The notes under the pieces are model-generated. The model was not told where the DNA came from, did no database searches, and was given only the letters and a program-made list of their open reading frames with translations. Position numbers and translations under genes: made by a program. Of a stretch of DNA of 40,377 bases, positions 19,678 through 28,410 are shown piece by piece. Origin of the DNA: Prorocentrum cordatum (lineage: Eukaryota; Sar; Dinophyceae; Prorocentrales; Prorocentraceae); contig CAUYUJ010012091.1 in the NCBI GenBank assembly GCA_963575745.1, positions 418,104 to 458,480 of the forward strand, given 5' to 3'. How positions within the stretch are numbered: the stretch's first letter is position 1; every line of letters starts with the position of its first letter.

Positions 19678-19900
19678 ACCCGCGGCGGCGGACCGACGCG
19701 CTCGAGGGCATCGGCGGCGAGCGGTAGCGGGGGCGTCGACGGCGAGCTTGCGGATTCGATAGGGAGCAGCTGCGAAAATGGCTTAGCACCATCTGGTTCG
19801 CCACGCCAGTCGGGCTTTCTTCTGCGCTGTCATGCGTTTCTGCCGCGCATTGCTGCCCGGTGGTTTTCTTTGCGTTCCCCTTGCTTACCATTTTTGTTTT

Positions 19901-19905
<5 letters not shown>

Positions 19906-19972
<67 letters not shown>

Positions 19973-20279
19973 CTCTCTCCCCCCTCCCTCCCTCCCTCCC
20001 TCCCCCCTCCTCCCTCCCTCCCTCCCTCCCTCCTCCCTCCCTCCCTCCCTCCCTCCCTCCCTCCCTCCCTCCCTCCCTCCCTCCCTCCCTCCTCCCTCTC
20101 TCCCCCTCCCCCCCTCCCTCCCTCCCTCCCTCTCTCCCTCCCTCCCCCCTCCCTCCCTCCCTCCTCCCTCCCTCCCTCCCTCCCTTCCCCCCCTCTCCCT
20201 CCCCTCCCTCCCTCCCTCCCTTCCCCCCCTCTCCCTCCCCCTCCCGCCCTCCGCCCCTCCCTCCCTCTCCCTCCCTCTT
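19906..20279. repeat. (CT)n then (CCCT)n microsatellite
   Basis: CT dinucleotides run from 19906 to about 19979, then CCCTCC/CCCT units to 20279. The SLSLSL and PPSLPPS plus frames and the GREGG minus frames are repeat products, although frames exceeding 400 codons run through here. Confidence 0.97.
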
Positions 20280-20996
20280 GCTCTCGATTGCCTCGTTGCC
20301 CGTTTCCCTCGGCTTCCTGCCCTCCTTCCTCGGGCCCCCCCATCTCCCCGCCCTGGCCTCTTGCGTCGGCCATCCTCTTGCCATCTCAGCTCTCCCCCCT
20401 CGCTTTCAGCCCCGCCCCGATCAGCCGCAGCCGGCTCAAGCAAGCGCGTCGCCCGCTTTCGCGGTGGTGGAGTCGCCTTCGTGGCGACGAAGGGCGCGCC
20501 GCCACCCCGCCTGCTGCCGCGGGGGTCAGCGACGGCAGCGACTCGCAGTGCACTTTCCGCCCGCGCCTTCGCAGACGCGCGCTTTCGCCCGCGGGTTCGC
20601 CCGCGCCTTCGCCGTCGCGGGGGCGCTCTCCGCCCGGGCGCGCCAAGCTGCCGGTGCCGACTCCTGCTCCAGAGATGCAGAACGCGATGCCCCACCCAAG
20701 CTCGATGGCCAAGGCGCGGCGATGGGGCGAGGGGATCTCATGCGCGGTTGCGGGGGGCACTGGTGGCACCAGCAGCCAAAAATACATGGAACATAAGAGG
20801 AATAAGACATCGCGGAGGCAAGGGGAGGCAGCGCGAGCAGAAGGTGAATCAGAAGAAGGGCGCCAGAAGCGCGAGAGCAGGAAGGGCGAGAAAAAGCAGA
20901 GGAGGCGCGAGAAGAAGCAAATGAAGGAGACGGCGTTAGCCTCGGTGACGGCGGAGGTCCTCAATCTCAAGAAGCTGCTCGAAGCAGTCAGAAAAA
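20280..20996 (+). CDS. Lys/Arg/Glu-rich tract, uncertain coding
   Basis: The frame leaving the CCCT array continues to 21103. From about residue 290 it turns basic and charged (SSQKYMEHKRNKTSRRQGE, then KGEKKQRRREKKQMKE), with a possible short coiled coil (VTAEVLNLKKLLEAV). The DNA is A/G-rich here, so the charge may simply reflect composition. A neighbouring frame is similarly basic. No domain. Confidence 0.25.
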
Positions 20997-21224
20997 GACA
21001 CGGTGGACTATGTCGAAGGCGAAGTTGCAAACTACATCGTGAAGCCCGCAGAAATGACCGCCGAGGAATAACCCGTGGATGGGGCGCCCAAGAAACCAAA
21101 TAAGAGGAATCCGAGATCCGCGGCAGCGGAGGCGCCAGAGGAGGCGCCGCTAAAGATGCCGCGAAAGAGGCCAAATAAGAAGGAGGGCGAAGCCAAGGAA
21201 AAACGGGCACGGGGTGATACATAG
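20997..21224 (+). pseudogene. Unknown C-terminal fragment with an in-frame TAA
   Basis: DTVDYVEGEVANYIVKPAEM is followed by TAEE and a TAA at 21069-21071. The same frame then continues PVDGAPKKPNKRNPRSAAAE and a Lys/Glu-rich end to TAG at 21222. The composition either side of the stop is alike, which suggests one ancestral frame with a premature stop. A mini-hairpin (21117-21130) is embedded in it. Confidence 0.4.
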
Positions 21225-21362
21225 CCACGCAGTGCGCAACGGCGGCCATGGGCCCCCGCGGGTGCCGCGGCAGCGGCGGGGACGGCGGCGCACGGAACGG
21301 AGACTGCTTCTGAACCGCTTCTCCCTTCGCCCGAGGAGAGAGCATTTTCTTCCCATTCAGAG

Positions 21363-22187
21363 ATGCCCTCGCCTTCGGACCGCAGCGCGCACTGCGAGAC
21401 CTCGGACCGCGAGGAAACGGGCGCGGCGAAGCTGGGATCGAAGGCGGAGTGCGCGGCGAACCCGCCTGGGCGCATTGAGGGAGCTGCCAAGGAATACAGC
21501 GTCCGTGTGCCGCCACCACCCGAGGGAAGGGCGACGGCGTGTCCCCCTGGCTGGCACCCCCCTCAGCCACGACAGCAGTTGCCAGCATGCTGGACCCCCT
21601 CGCTGGGCCCCCAGTGGCCGCGGTGGCAGGGGCCGGCGTGGCAGGGGCAGACGTGGCATCACAATGGGTGCGACCGCGGTAGCGGGCGGGAGAGGTCTCA
21701 CGAAACGCGCGCGGTAGCGGGGGGGAACCGCGGGATTGGGCAGCGCGCAGTTCTGCGCGCGAAGGTGGATTATGGTGCCGACGTATATATGCTCGCGAAA
21801 GATATCCGTTCCCAGGCCGCTCACGTTGCCATGGCGCTGGCCGACGACGCGGGCCAGCGACGGTGACTCCAGGAGCTTTTCGAGCAGCCAGCCGAGGAGG
21901 AGCTCCTCGAGGAGGCTTATGTGCCTGCGAAAGGCTGCCGCAGTTGCGGCAGGGATGGGTTCCCCCGCTCTCGCGCGCGGCTGGCGTCTGCGAAGGCAGA
22001 GAGGAAGCGTGTGACGGTCCAATACATGGCATAAGGAGACAACGACATGCTCTTCGCTGGGCGGAAAGGCTTTGTTGTTCAGGTCACCATCCAAAGGAAG
22101 CTCTACCAGCTAGGCATCGGGCACTTCGCGGTGGCGGAGTTCAATCTCGCGACGGCCGCCCAGCGCGCGCCCCCCGCGCCAAGGTGA
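21363..22187 (+). pseudogene. Unknown protein exon with two in-frame stops
   Basis: One reading frame spans 275 codons, broken only by TGA at 21864-21866 and TAA at 22032-22034. It is preceded by a CCCATTCAG acceptor-like site and ends at CCAAG|GTGAGC, a good donor shape, so this may be a single exon. Segments: Ser/Glu-rich start, Pro/Trp/Gln-rich middle (WPRWQGPAWQGQTWHHN), then VDYGADVYMLAKDIRSQAAH, LQELFEQPAEEELLEEAY with a CRSCG motif, and finally DMLFAGRKGFVVQVTIQRKL and YQLGIGHFAVAEFNLATAAQ. The amphipathic C-terminal part looks like a folded domain. Family unknown. Confidence 0.5.
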
Positions 22188-22198
22188 GCCCCCTGAGC

Positions 22199-22470
22199 AT
22201 GGAACCGCAGTTGAAGCAGGCCTTGTCAGAGACGCCATCCGTGGTAGCGGAGGGCTGGCGAGGGATCGCGGCATCCATTACCGCGAATGGTGCTAGATTC
22301 TGTGCCGGGGAATTGTCCGGCCCCTCGGTGGTGGAGTTTCTCGCGAAGACGCGCGCCCACGTCCGAGCCCGCGATCCGCTCCATCAAGCAGGAGCTGCCA
22401 GACGATGTGCCAAATGACACGAATAACGTTGTCATCTTCTTCGGTTCCAGCGCCCCCCGCCGCGCGGAGT
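22199..22470 (+). pseudogene. Unknown protein fragment after the 22183 donor
   Basis: EPQLKQALSETPSVVAEGWR leads into ARFCAGELSGPSVVEFLAKT in one frame. Near 22355 the protein-like signal moves to another frame: RSIKQELPDDVPNDTNNVVI then FFGSS. Possibly the next exon of the preceding gene. A mini-hairpin lies at 22238-22251. Confidence 0.35.
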
Positions 22471-22545
22471 GGGCAGCGAAGCGCCGGGGGGGCAGAGCCC
22501 ATCTGCCTTGGAGAGGACAACAAAGAAGCAGCGCTGGCAGTAGAC

Positions 22546-22608
22546 GCCCCCGCGGCGTCGGGGGCCTCCGCGGTGGCGGAGGCCCAATGAGTTTCCGCGG
22601 TTGCGGAA
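22546..22608. repeat. Cluster of three GC hairpins
   Basis: Three dyads in a row: GCCCCCG/CGGGGGC (22546-22565, 6-nt loop); GGGCCTCCGC/GCGGAGGCCC (22562-22585, loop GGTG, 10-bp perfect stem); TTCCGC/GCGGAA (22593-22608, loop GGTT). The first two share four bases, so their pairings are mutually exclusive. They lie after the gene fragment, in non-coding DNA. Confidence 0.85.
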
Positions 22609-23010
22609 TCCTAGTTGTTAGAGAGCGGGCGCGCGGTCGCGGCGCCTCGCGGAAAAAAAGAAGGAAGGGCTTGCAGGGGGGGAGGTTAGGTCGGGTTGAC
22701 GAGATGCCAGGTTGGCCACGGGAAGAAGGGGGCGCGATGCGACGCGACGCCAGGGGGGGAGGGGGAGAAGGGGGGGGAGGAGGAAGAGGAGAATGAGAGC
22801 GCTCCAGAAAATAATAACGCTTGGAGGAGGGATGGGAGAGGGAGGGGGGGAACACATTGTTTGAAGAGTGATGTTGCGTTGATGCCGATGGTGGTGTTGA
22901 TGGTGATGTTGATGATGGTGGCGGCGATGATGCCTCCGCATCTTTCTGTTCATTATCATTTTATGTTTCCCCTCAATCCCACCTATCTCGTAGCTTGAGC
23001 TTTCGGCCCG
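22609..23010. other. Non-coding, G-rich then GATGGTG low complexity
   Basis: 22740-22855 is GGGGGAGG-rich. 22884-22935 is a GATGGTGGTGTTGATG stretch. Nothing supportable as a gene. Confidence 0.5.
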
Positions 23011-23287
23011 ATGGGGGTCGACCGGGGCCCCGCAGGCCTTCCAGAGCCGAGCTCCGCAACCGCGGCGGCGGTGCCACGCGCCCGCCCAAACTGTGCGGGC
23101 GGCGAAAGGTTTGGCGAGAACTTGCCATCCACTGGCTTGTGGTTAGGGCATTATCCCCCCAGCCCCGGCGTCGCGACGCGACGCCCCAACCTGCCGCGCC
23201 ACCCGAACATGCCCCCGAGAAGCCCCGACGGGTTGCCCCCGTGGGCTCCACCCGTCTTGGAATTACCACAACCGAGGTTGCAACCAA

Positions 23288-23554
23288 ATGCGTGGCATTT
23301 TCCCACTTGGCCCGATACCCCATGGTGGGATTCCAGAAGTCTGGCTCATCCCCCAGTGGGATCGACACGAGTGGGACAGAACCGACCCCGAAGCCTCGGC
23401 AATGATATGGCAGGGTTTCGAGGTCCGATTCACGTGGCACATGCTCTTCGAGCCAGGCTTGTTGAGGCCAGCGGTGTCTCCTTCGCCGGAGTCCATTCCC
23501 GGAGTGAGGGTTCCCGTGCAACGCGACCGTTTGGTTCAGGTCAGGCCGCGCTAA
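23288..23554 (+). CDS. Possible exon, unknown Trp-rich protein
   Basis: An 88-codon frame encoding PQWDRHEWDRTDPEASAMIW, QGFEVRFTWHMLFEPGLL and RVPVQRDRLVQVRPR. The spread of Trp, His and acidic residues differs from the Pro/Arg/Ala composition that GC bias alone produces, which is the main argument for coding. A competing 240-codon plus frame (23011-23733) and a 283-codon minus frame (22973-23824) are Pro/Arg-rich and look like shadows. A short further tract FGGVEISRPFKLDRAALKWL lies near 23697-23770. Family unknown. Confidence 0.4.
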   Translation: MRGIFPLGPIPHGGIPEVWLIPQWDRHEWDRTDPEASAMIWQGFEVRFTWHMLFEPGLLRPAVSPSPESIPGVRVPVQRDRLVQVRPR

Positions 23555-23905
23555 CCTCCGCGGCTTGCCCCATGGCGGCGCCCTCTGCGCGGGCCGCGGC
23601 GGCGGCGCAGGAGCCAAACCCACGGCGCAATGGTCCTGGCTCGATGGCGGGCCCAGATGGATCAGGAGTCGCGGTTGCGGCGTCAATTCATGACCTTTGG
23701 GGGGGTGGAGATAAGCCGGCCGTTCAAGCTTGATCGCGCCGCTCTGAAATGGCTCAGGGATCCCAGCTGAGATTCTCCAGGGTTTCCTGCACAAGGCGCA
23801 TCGATCTCGCAGACGTGGGCCCAATGGACATAGCGGTACTGGAGCTCACCAAGGGATGTCGCACAGTTTCAAGCGCGGCGAGGGTAGCCACGGTCATGGC
23901 GTCAG

Positions 23906-24682
23906 GTGTTGGCTGCCATGAAGCGCGAGGCGAAGGAACGCACTCTTGGGCGCGATCCCGCGGTGGGCGTCAGATGGATCACCTGCGAACCCGCGTTGGA
24001 CTCGCACGACCACGAGCGTTGGCACGCTGTTCGCCCGTCTGGGATTCCATTCGCAGCAGATGCTCCTGTTCCCGCGTGGGACTTCCACGTCTATCGCACA
24101 GATGGCGTCGTCATCCGTGTCCACGCCAGTCCGGCGAACAATGCTGTGGAAGTCGCCGCCGTCGGCGCTGCTGACATCGTCTTGCCTGCGCCGCCAGCGA
24201 TGGGGAAGGACATGTCAGGCGGCCCGGGCACGCGCAGGAGGAAAACTGCCGGGAACTACGAGCCCGCGCCCCCAGCAGAGCAGGAACCCGCGGTAGCGGA
24301 GGGGCCCGCGGTAGCGGGGGCAGGGGGTCCAGCGGAGCAGCCCGTTCTGGCCGCTGCCTCCGTTGAGGCCGCGCCATGGCCAGCGTGGGCTGACGCGGCG
24401 TGCGCGGCCCCGTCTGGGCGCGCTGGGCAAGCGGAGGCGATGGGCGCGTGGAGGCGCCCGGGCGGTGGTGGGGCGGCGAGGCCGCGCTGGGAGGAGCGCG
24501 GCCACGGATGGCGGGGTCGCGCGCTTGCGAGCGCGCGCGTGCGCGGGGGGGGGGGGGGGCAGCGGCCGGGGGGGCCGCGCCAGCCACTCGTCCTCCCCGT
24601 CGATCCCGCGCAGTCCAACTTCGACTCCAGCCAGCAGCGCTTGGCTCTGGGCGCCAGGCGGGCATTGGTGGAATGGTGTTGA
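23906..24682 (+). CDS. Hypothetical protein, 258 codons
   Basis: The first ~100 residues look genuine: KREAKERTLGRDPAVGVRWI, then HERWHAVRPSGIPFAADAP, PAWDFHVYRTDGVVIRVHAS and NNAVEVAAVGAADIVLP. The rest is Ala/Gly/Pro/Arg-rich and contains two back-to-back mini-hairpins encoded as PAVAEGPAVAG (24287-24318) plus a G14 run near 24544-24558. The first ATG is used, but the frame may really begin upstream at a splice site. No domain recognised. It may belong to the same transcription unit as 23288-23554. Confidence 0.45.
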   Translation: MLAAMKREAKERTLGRDPAVGVRWITCEPALDSHDHERWHAVRPSGIPFAADAPVPAWDFHVYRTDGVVIRVHASPANNAVEVAAVGAADIVLPAPPAMGKDMSGGPGTRRRKTAGNYEPAPPAEQEPAVAEGPAVAGAGGPAEQPVLAAASVEAAPWPAWADAACAAPSGRAGQAEAMGAWRRPGGGGAARPRWEERGHGWRGRALASARVRGGGGGQRPGGPRQPLVLPVDPAQSNFDSSQQRLALGARRALVEWC

Positions 24683-24730
24683 CTCCAGCGAAACACAGAG
24701 GTGGTGGATCAGTGAGCGGCAGTGGTAGCA

Positions 24731-24803
24731 CACTCGTGGTGGCGAGGTTTCGCGGCGCACTCGCGGTGGCGAGGTTTCGAGCGCATTCGCGGTGGCAAGG
24801 TTT
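24731..24803. repeat. Three tandem mini-hairpin units of ~26 bp
   Basis: CACTCGTGGTGGCGAGGTTT (24731), CACTCGCGGTGGCGAGGTTT (24758) and CATTCGCGGTGGCAAGGTTT (24784). The first two form CTCGT/GCGAG and CTCGC/GCGAG stems around GGTG. In the third both arms have changed. Confidence 0.8.
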
Positions 24804-25630
24804 AGCCCCATCGGCGGCTTGGGACCAGCGAGCGCGGCGCGATTTGCATAGGAGAATTGGGCCCTGCGATCCCCGTCATCATCCACTTCCTCCTCCTATT
24901 CATTCTCCATCTGCTGCCTCTCCCCCCCCTCGCCCGCCTCGCCCCCCCCCCCTCCCCCAGGGCGAGGCCGCTTCGAGGGCCTCCCCCCCTATCCGCCGAC
25001 GAAAGACGTGAGTGACATTCGTTCCCGGGCGAAGGTCGTCACTGGCATTCGTTCCCCTGGCGAAGGATGTTGCTGGCATTCTTTCCCCTGCCCAGGGGCG
25101 TCGTTGACATTTGCCCCCCTGCCTAAGGATGTCACTGACAACCTTCGTTGGCCGGCCCTGCTCCTCCCCCCCCCCCCCCCCTGGAACTAGTTGCCCGGCC
25201 CTGCTTGTCTGCCTCCTCCTCATGTTTGTTTCCTTCTCCTGGGTGTCCGGCCCTGTTTGCAATCCCCCCCCCCCCCCCCCTCTTCCGCCCCCCCCCCCCC
25301 CCTCTTCCTTTAGTTTTTCCTTCCCTCCTGGCGACCTTTCCCCCTCCTGCTCTTCCTCTTCGTCGTCCGCTTTTTTGGCTCGAGCGCATTCCGCGGCGGC
25401 GGGCCACGCGCGCGCGTATCTTCGCGATTGCGGGGGCCGTGGCGGTAGCGATCGGCTCTTCACAACGGCAGGGGCAAATTTGGAGAAGTTTCGGCCGGCG
25501 CAGCTCGAATTCGGAAAGATTCACTTCACAGGCGGCATGCTAGCGATCCTATGCCTATGGCAACGAACGCGCATCGCAGTGATATCGGCGCCGAAGAGAA
25601 GACATTCGCGAAGCTCGCAACTAGTGAGAC
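24804..25630. other. Mostly non-coding, with tandem repeat and poly-C runs
   Basis: Contains C-runs at about 24940-24958, 25168-25182, 25263-25280 and 25289-25302, a TCCTCCT-rich stretch, and the 31-bp repeat described separately. 25387-25399 holds another CCGCGGCGGCGG motif. No supportable CDS. Confidence 0.5.
25013..25160. repeat. 31-bp tandem repeat, 4-5 degenerate units
   Basis: Units starting TGACATTCGTTCCC or TGGCATTCGTTCCC at 25013, 25043, 25074, 25105 and 25136 (partial). Each is followed by a GGCGAAGGATGTTGC-like second half. Confidence 0.75.
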
Positions 25631-26078
25631 TTGGCTGCTCACTGCCACGACTGGCCAAGCGAAGTACAGCGCGAGTTCGTTCGGCCGCGCGAACTTGCTG
25701 GAGACTCTGCGCCTGAGCCAGCCGCGGCAGCGGCGCAGCAGCAGGGGTGCGAATATGAACCGATGGCTGAGATAGAGCAGGCCGACGGAACCAGCCCGCC
25801 GAACACGAAGGTAGACGGCGAAGCAATCAATCGCGCCCGCTATTACAACAACCACAGCAAGAAAAAGGTCGTCAGAGTTCAACTGCCAGAGCGCCGCCCC
25901 GAAGAGGGCCCGAACTGCGAGGAGGTTCGCGAACTGCCCCCTGTGCATCGAGGGTCGCAAGCAGATCTGGGTTGCCTTGGAGGACGTGGCGCGGGTGGTT
26001 CAGATCGTGCGCGTTCAGAACCAGCTGAAGGGGGTGCCGCTGATTCCTGCGGATTCGGCAGGGCCAGGTGGCGCCTGA
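25631..26078 (+). pseudogene. Unknown protein with one homopolymer frameshift
   Basis: The frame carries REFVRPRELAGDSAPEPAAA, EYEPMAEIEQADGTSPPNTK, AINRARYYNNHSKKKVVRVQ and LPERRPEEGPNCEEVREL. At the C5 run 25937-25941 the signal moves one frame: LCIEGRKQIWVALEDVARVV, then QIVRVQNQLKGVPLIPADSA, ending at TGA 26076-26078. With four C the two parts would join smoothly. The last ~45 residues look like a small folded domain (alternating hydrophobics, a Cys before the basic turn). A sequencing error in the C-run would restore a normal gene. Family unnamed here. Confidence 0.55.
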
Positions 26079-26741
26079 AGCCATGGCGACGGTGACCCCT
26101 GGACCGCGGCGACGGTGTCGGCGGGGCCCCTGGGAGCCAGCAGCGCTGGCACATGGGGTTTTTAATCGCTGCGTTTTCTTAAGTTATGCGCGGAATGGCT
26201 TGGCCATTCAAGGATTGCGGCCGCCGACTTGCTGCCGCTTCGCGCGCGAGAAATTATCGTTCCGACCGTCTCCCCCCTGCCCCCCCCCCCCCCTCCTGCT
26301 ATTCATGTTTCCTCCTCCTCAACCTTCTCGCCCTTGCCCTCCCTGGCTCCCCTCTTCCTGCTCCTCATTGTCCTCCCCCCTGGTCCTCCTCCTCCTTTCT
26401 CTTCCCCCCCCTTTCGCCTCGTCCTTGTTTGTCGATTCCCTCCGTCTTTCATTTTTTCTGGTTTCTTCTTCCCCCTCGCCTCGCCCTCTTCGTGGGCCCC
26501 AGGCTCAAGGCGCATTTGCGTTTGCACCTCGCGTTTGCGGGGCGCGCCGCGATCCGCGCCCGCGTCCGCCGCGGATGGGCAGCTGGGCCTTCGCGAGCTA
26601 GCGAAGGGAAGGGGAATTCAAGGTGGTTGACGACAAGGGGGATGATATTCGCGCGAAATTGTGGTGGAAACTTTCGCAGCCGACATGTCGCCCGAAGGGG
26701 GTGCATGGCTGGGCTGACGTTGCGTGGCCAGGAAAAACTGA
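26079..26741. other. CT/CCT-rich non-coding tract
   Basis: 26275-26490 is pyrimidine-rich (CCCCCCCCCC, CCTCCTCCTC, CTTCCCCCCC). 26508-26518 has AGGCTCAAGGCG, a weak spliced-leader-like word. No gene supported. Confidence 0.45.
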
Positions 26742-26814
26742 ATGGGCGAGAGGCTTGTCTGCACTTTTGCGCGCATTTCCCGCGCGCAGCTCAACGCGCC
26801 GCATCTAAATATGG

Positions 26815-27588
26815 AAGCGCGCCTCCGCCCCGCCGCGTTCGGCGATGCGCGCGCGCCCGAATTGGGCCATGAGGCGCCCGCCCCGGAGCCCGCGGCGCTC
26901 GGGGCATCGGAGGCCTCAGCGCTCGACCCGGCGGGCGCAGCGCCACCTTCTTTCGCGGCGGCGGCGTCGCCTTCCGAATCGATTGGTCCTGGCCAACGCG
27001 CCGCGCCTGAAAAGGCGTCGGCGCCGCCGCTTGCAGCGCCGAGCACGCCTTCGGCCCCTGCGTCGCCACCGCCCACGGCAATCACTGCAGCCAGAGACGC
27101 CTCCAACAATGCAGACTTCGTGCGCAGCCGACCCTGTGCCGAACACGACTCCCGAGATCGCGGCGGCGGAAGCCACCGCAGGTGAGTGCGCCATGGTCGC
27201 GGCGGACATTGTGGCCGCTGCTCTTGCCCCACCGCCCTCTTGGAGCTCCACGTCGGCAGAAGTCGTCGCGCCGCCTGCTCGAGCCGCGCTGCAGCCCACT
27301 GCCTGCGCCGCAGCGACCCAGCCAGCACCGGGCCAGTGCCTGGCGGTAGTAGTCGCCGTGCCTGGGCCCGCGGTTGCGGGGCCTTCGACCGTCGCCGCGC
27401 CAGGGCCCACGGTCGCGGGGCCCTCGAAAGAAGCCGTCGAAGAGGATGCCATAGACATGGTAGTGGCAACCAGTGGGCTGTACAACGCTGAGGTTGCAGC
27501 CGAGATTAAAAAATTCGTGTCAGACATGGCGAAGCCTCGAGCCTACGTAGGGATCGGTATGTATGTTCCCTACCTAGGCTCTGCCTAG
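26815..27588 (+). CDS. Ala/Pro-rich hypothetical protein with ordered C-terminus
   Basis: From 26815 a frame starting at an ATG inside AATATGGAAGCG gives an Ala/Pro-rich protein (EARLRPAAFGDARAPELGHE onward) to 27185. A second frame continues the same style from about 27085 (PTMQTSCAADPVPNTTPEIA) to TAG at 27586-27588. It ends with EEDAIDMVVATSGLYNAEVA, AEIKKFVSDMAKPRAYVGIG and MYVPYLGSA, an ordered-looking tail. Two repeats GPAVAGPST and GPTVAGPSK coincide with mini-hairpin sequence (27366-27424). The final codons overlap a 22-bp direct repeat (27568-27589). The two frames may be exons or a decayed gene. Low-complexity Ala/Pro regions are weak coding evidence here. Confidence 0.4.
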   Translation, partial: KRASAPPRSAMRARPNWAMRRPPRSPRRSGHRRPQRSTRRAQRHLLSRRRRRLPNRLVLANAPRLKRRRRRRLQRRARLRPLRRHRPRQSLQPETPPTMQTSCAADPVPNTTPEIAAAEATAGECAMVAADIVAAALAPPPSWSSTSAEVVAPPARAALQPTACAAATQPAPGQCLAVVVAVPGPAVAGPSTVAAPGPTVAGPSKEAVEEDAIDMVVATSGLYNAEVAAEIKKFVSDMAKPRAYVGIGMYVPYLGSA

Positions 27589-28051
27589 AAAGGGGCCGGG
27601 CAGCGCGCGCCGCCTCGGGCGGTTCCCCCAGGATCCGCCCCGCGGTTCCCCAAGTTACGCCCCCTCAGCTTAGCGTTGCTTACTTCATCTCAGCTTAGCT
27701 TATTGCATCTTATCTTAGCTGCGCTTCATCTTAGCTCAGGTTTATCCCACCTCAGCTTACCTTCATATTAGCTTCGCTGAGCTTTAGCAGAGCACAGCAT
27801 AGCATAGCGTAGCATCGCATAGCGCAGCACCGAATATCATAGCATCGTCCCGCATAGCTTAGCATAGCACAGCATAGCATATCATAGCATAGCCTACCGC
27901 AGAACAGCACACCATAGCCCAGCGCAGCATGGCAAAGCATAGCGTAGCAGAGCAGAGCATTGCATATCAGCGCAGCAAAGGCAACTCAACATCAGCGAGC
28001 ATGGGGCGGCTGTGTAGCATGGGTGTAATGCCCTACCAAGGCTCTGCCTAG
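27568..28051. repeat. 22-bp direct repeats bracketing the first pentamer block
   Basis: CCCTACCTAGGCTCTGCCTA (27568) and CCCTACCAAGGCTCTGCCTA (28030), both followed by GA, differ at one position. They flank the first CATAG array, suggesting that the array and its border were duplicated or that it grew inside a duplicated site. Confidence 0.75.
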
Positions 28052-28410
28052 ATGGTTAGCTTAGCTTAGCTGAGCTTAGCATAGCGCAGCGCTGCATTAA
28101 CATAGCATAGCATAACATAACATAGCCACGCATATCAGAGCATATCATTGCACAGCGCAGCATAGCACCGCATAGCATAGCAGAGCATATCTTAGCAGAG
28201 CATAGCATAGCATGGCGCAGTTCAGCATAGCATAGCATATCACATTTGAGCCTAGCACACCGCAGCATGACATGGCGTAACATATCATATCACAACATAG
28301 CATAGCATAGCATAGCGCAGCACAGCATCGCATATCATAACACAACATATCATAGCGCAGCATAGCACGGCATAGCATAGCATAGCATCGCATAGCAGCT
28401 AATGCTGCTT
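27660..28410. repeat. GCATA/GCTTA pentamer array in two blocks
   Basis: Degenerate 5-bp units (TTAGC, CATAG, CGCAG, CATAT) at 27665-27960 and 28055-28405, separated by about 90 bp of unique sequence with the 22-bp repeat. The Cys/Tyr/Ala/Met minus frames (MLCYAMLC) are repeat products. Confidence 0.95.

Larger units (their letters stand above)
16289..19815. repeat. Tandem segmental duplication, copy 2 (element-free)
   Basis: Starts with GCTGCCAGTGCATCTGGCAG, equivalent to 11272 in copy 1. It runs without the mobile element through 19597-19601 (AAAAC, the empty target site) and ends where similarity to 16073-16275 stops, at about 19815. It contains a ~60-bp stretch at 16438-16500 absent from copy 1. 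Confidence 0.93.

Noticed and set aside
19832-20695. 400-578 codon ORFs across the CT/CCCT tract
   Set aside because: Simple-sequence translations; the minus frame is Gly/Arg/Glu only.
21864-21866. In-frame TGA as selenocysteine
   Set aside because: No selenoprotein context, a second in-frame stop (TAA) follows, and no SECIS-like structure was evident; a nonsense mutation is simpler.
22973-23824. 283-codon minus-strand ORF
   Set aside because: Pro/Arg/Gly-rich as expected from the GC-rich complement; the plus frames at 23288-23554 and 23906-24682 have better amino-acid balance.
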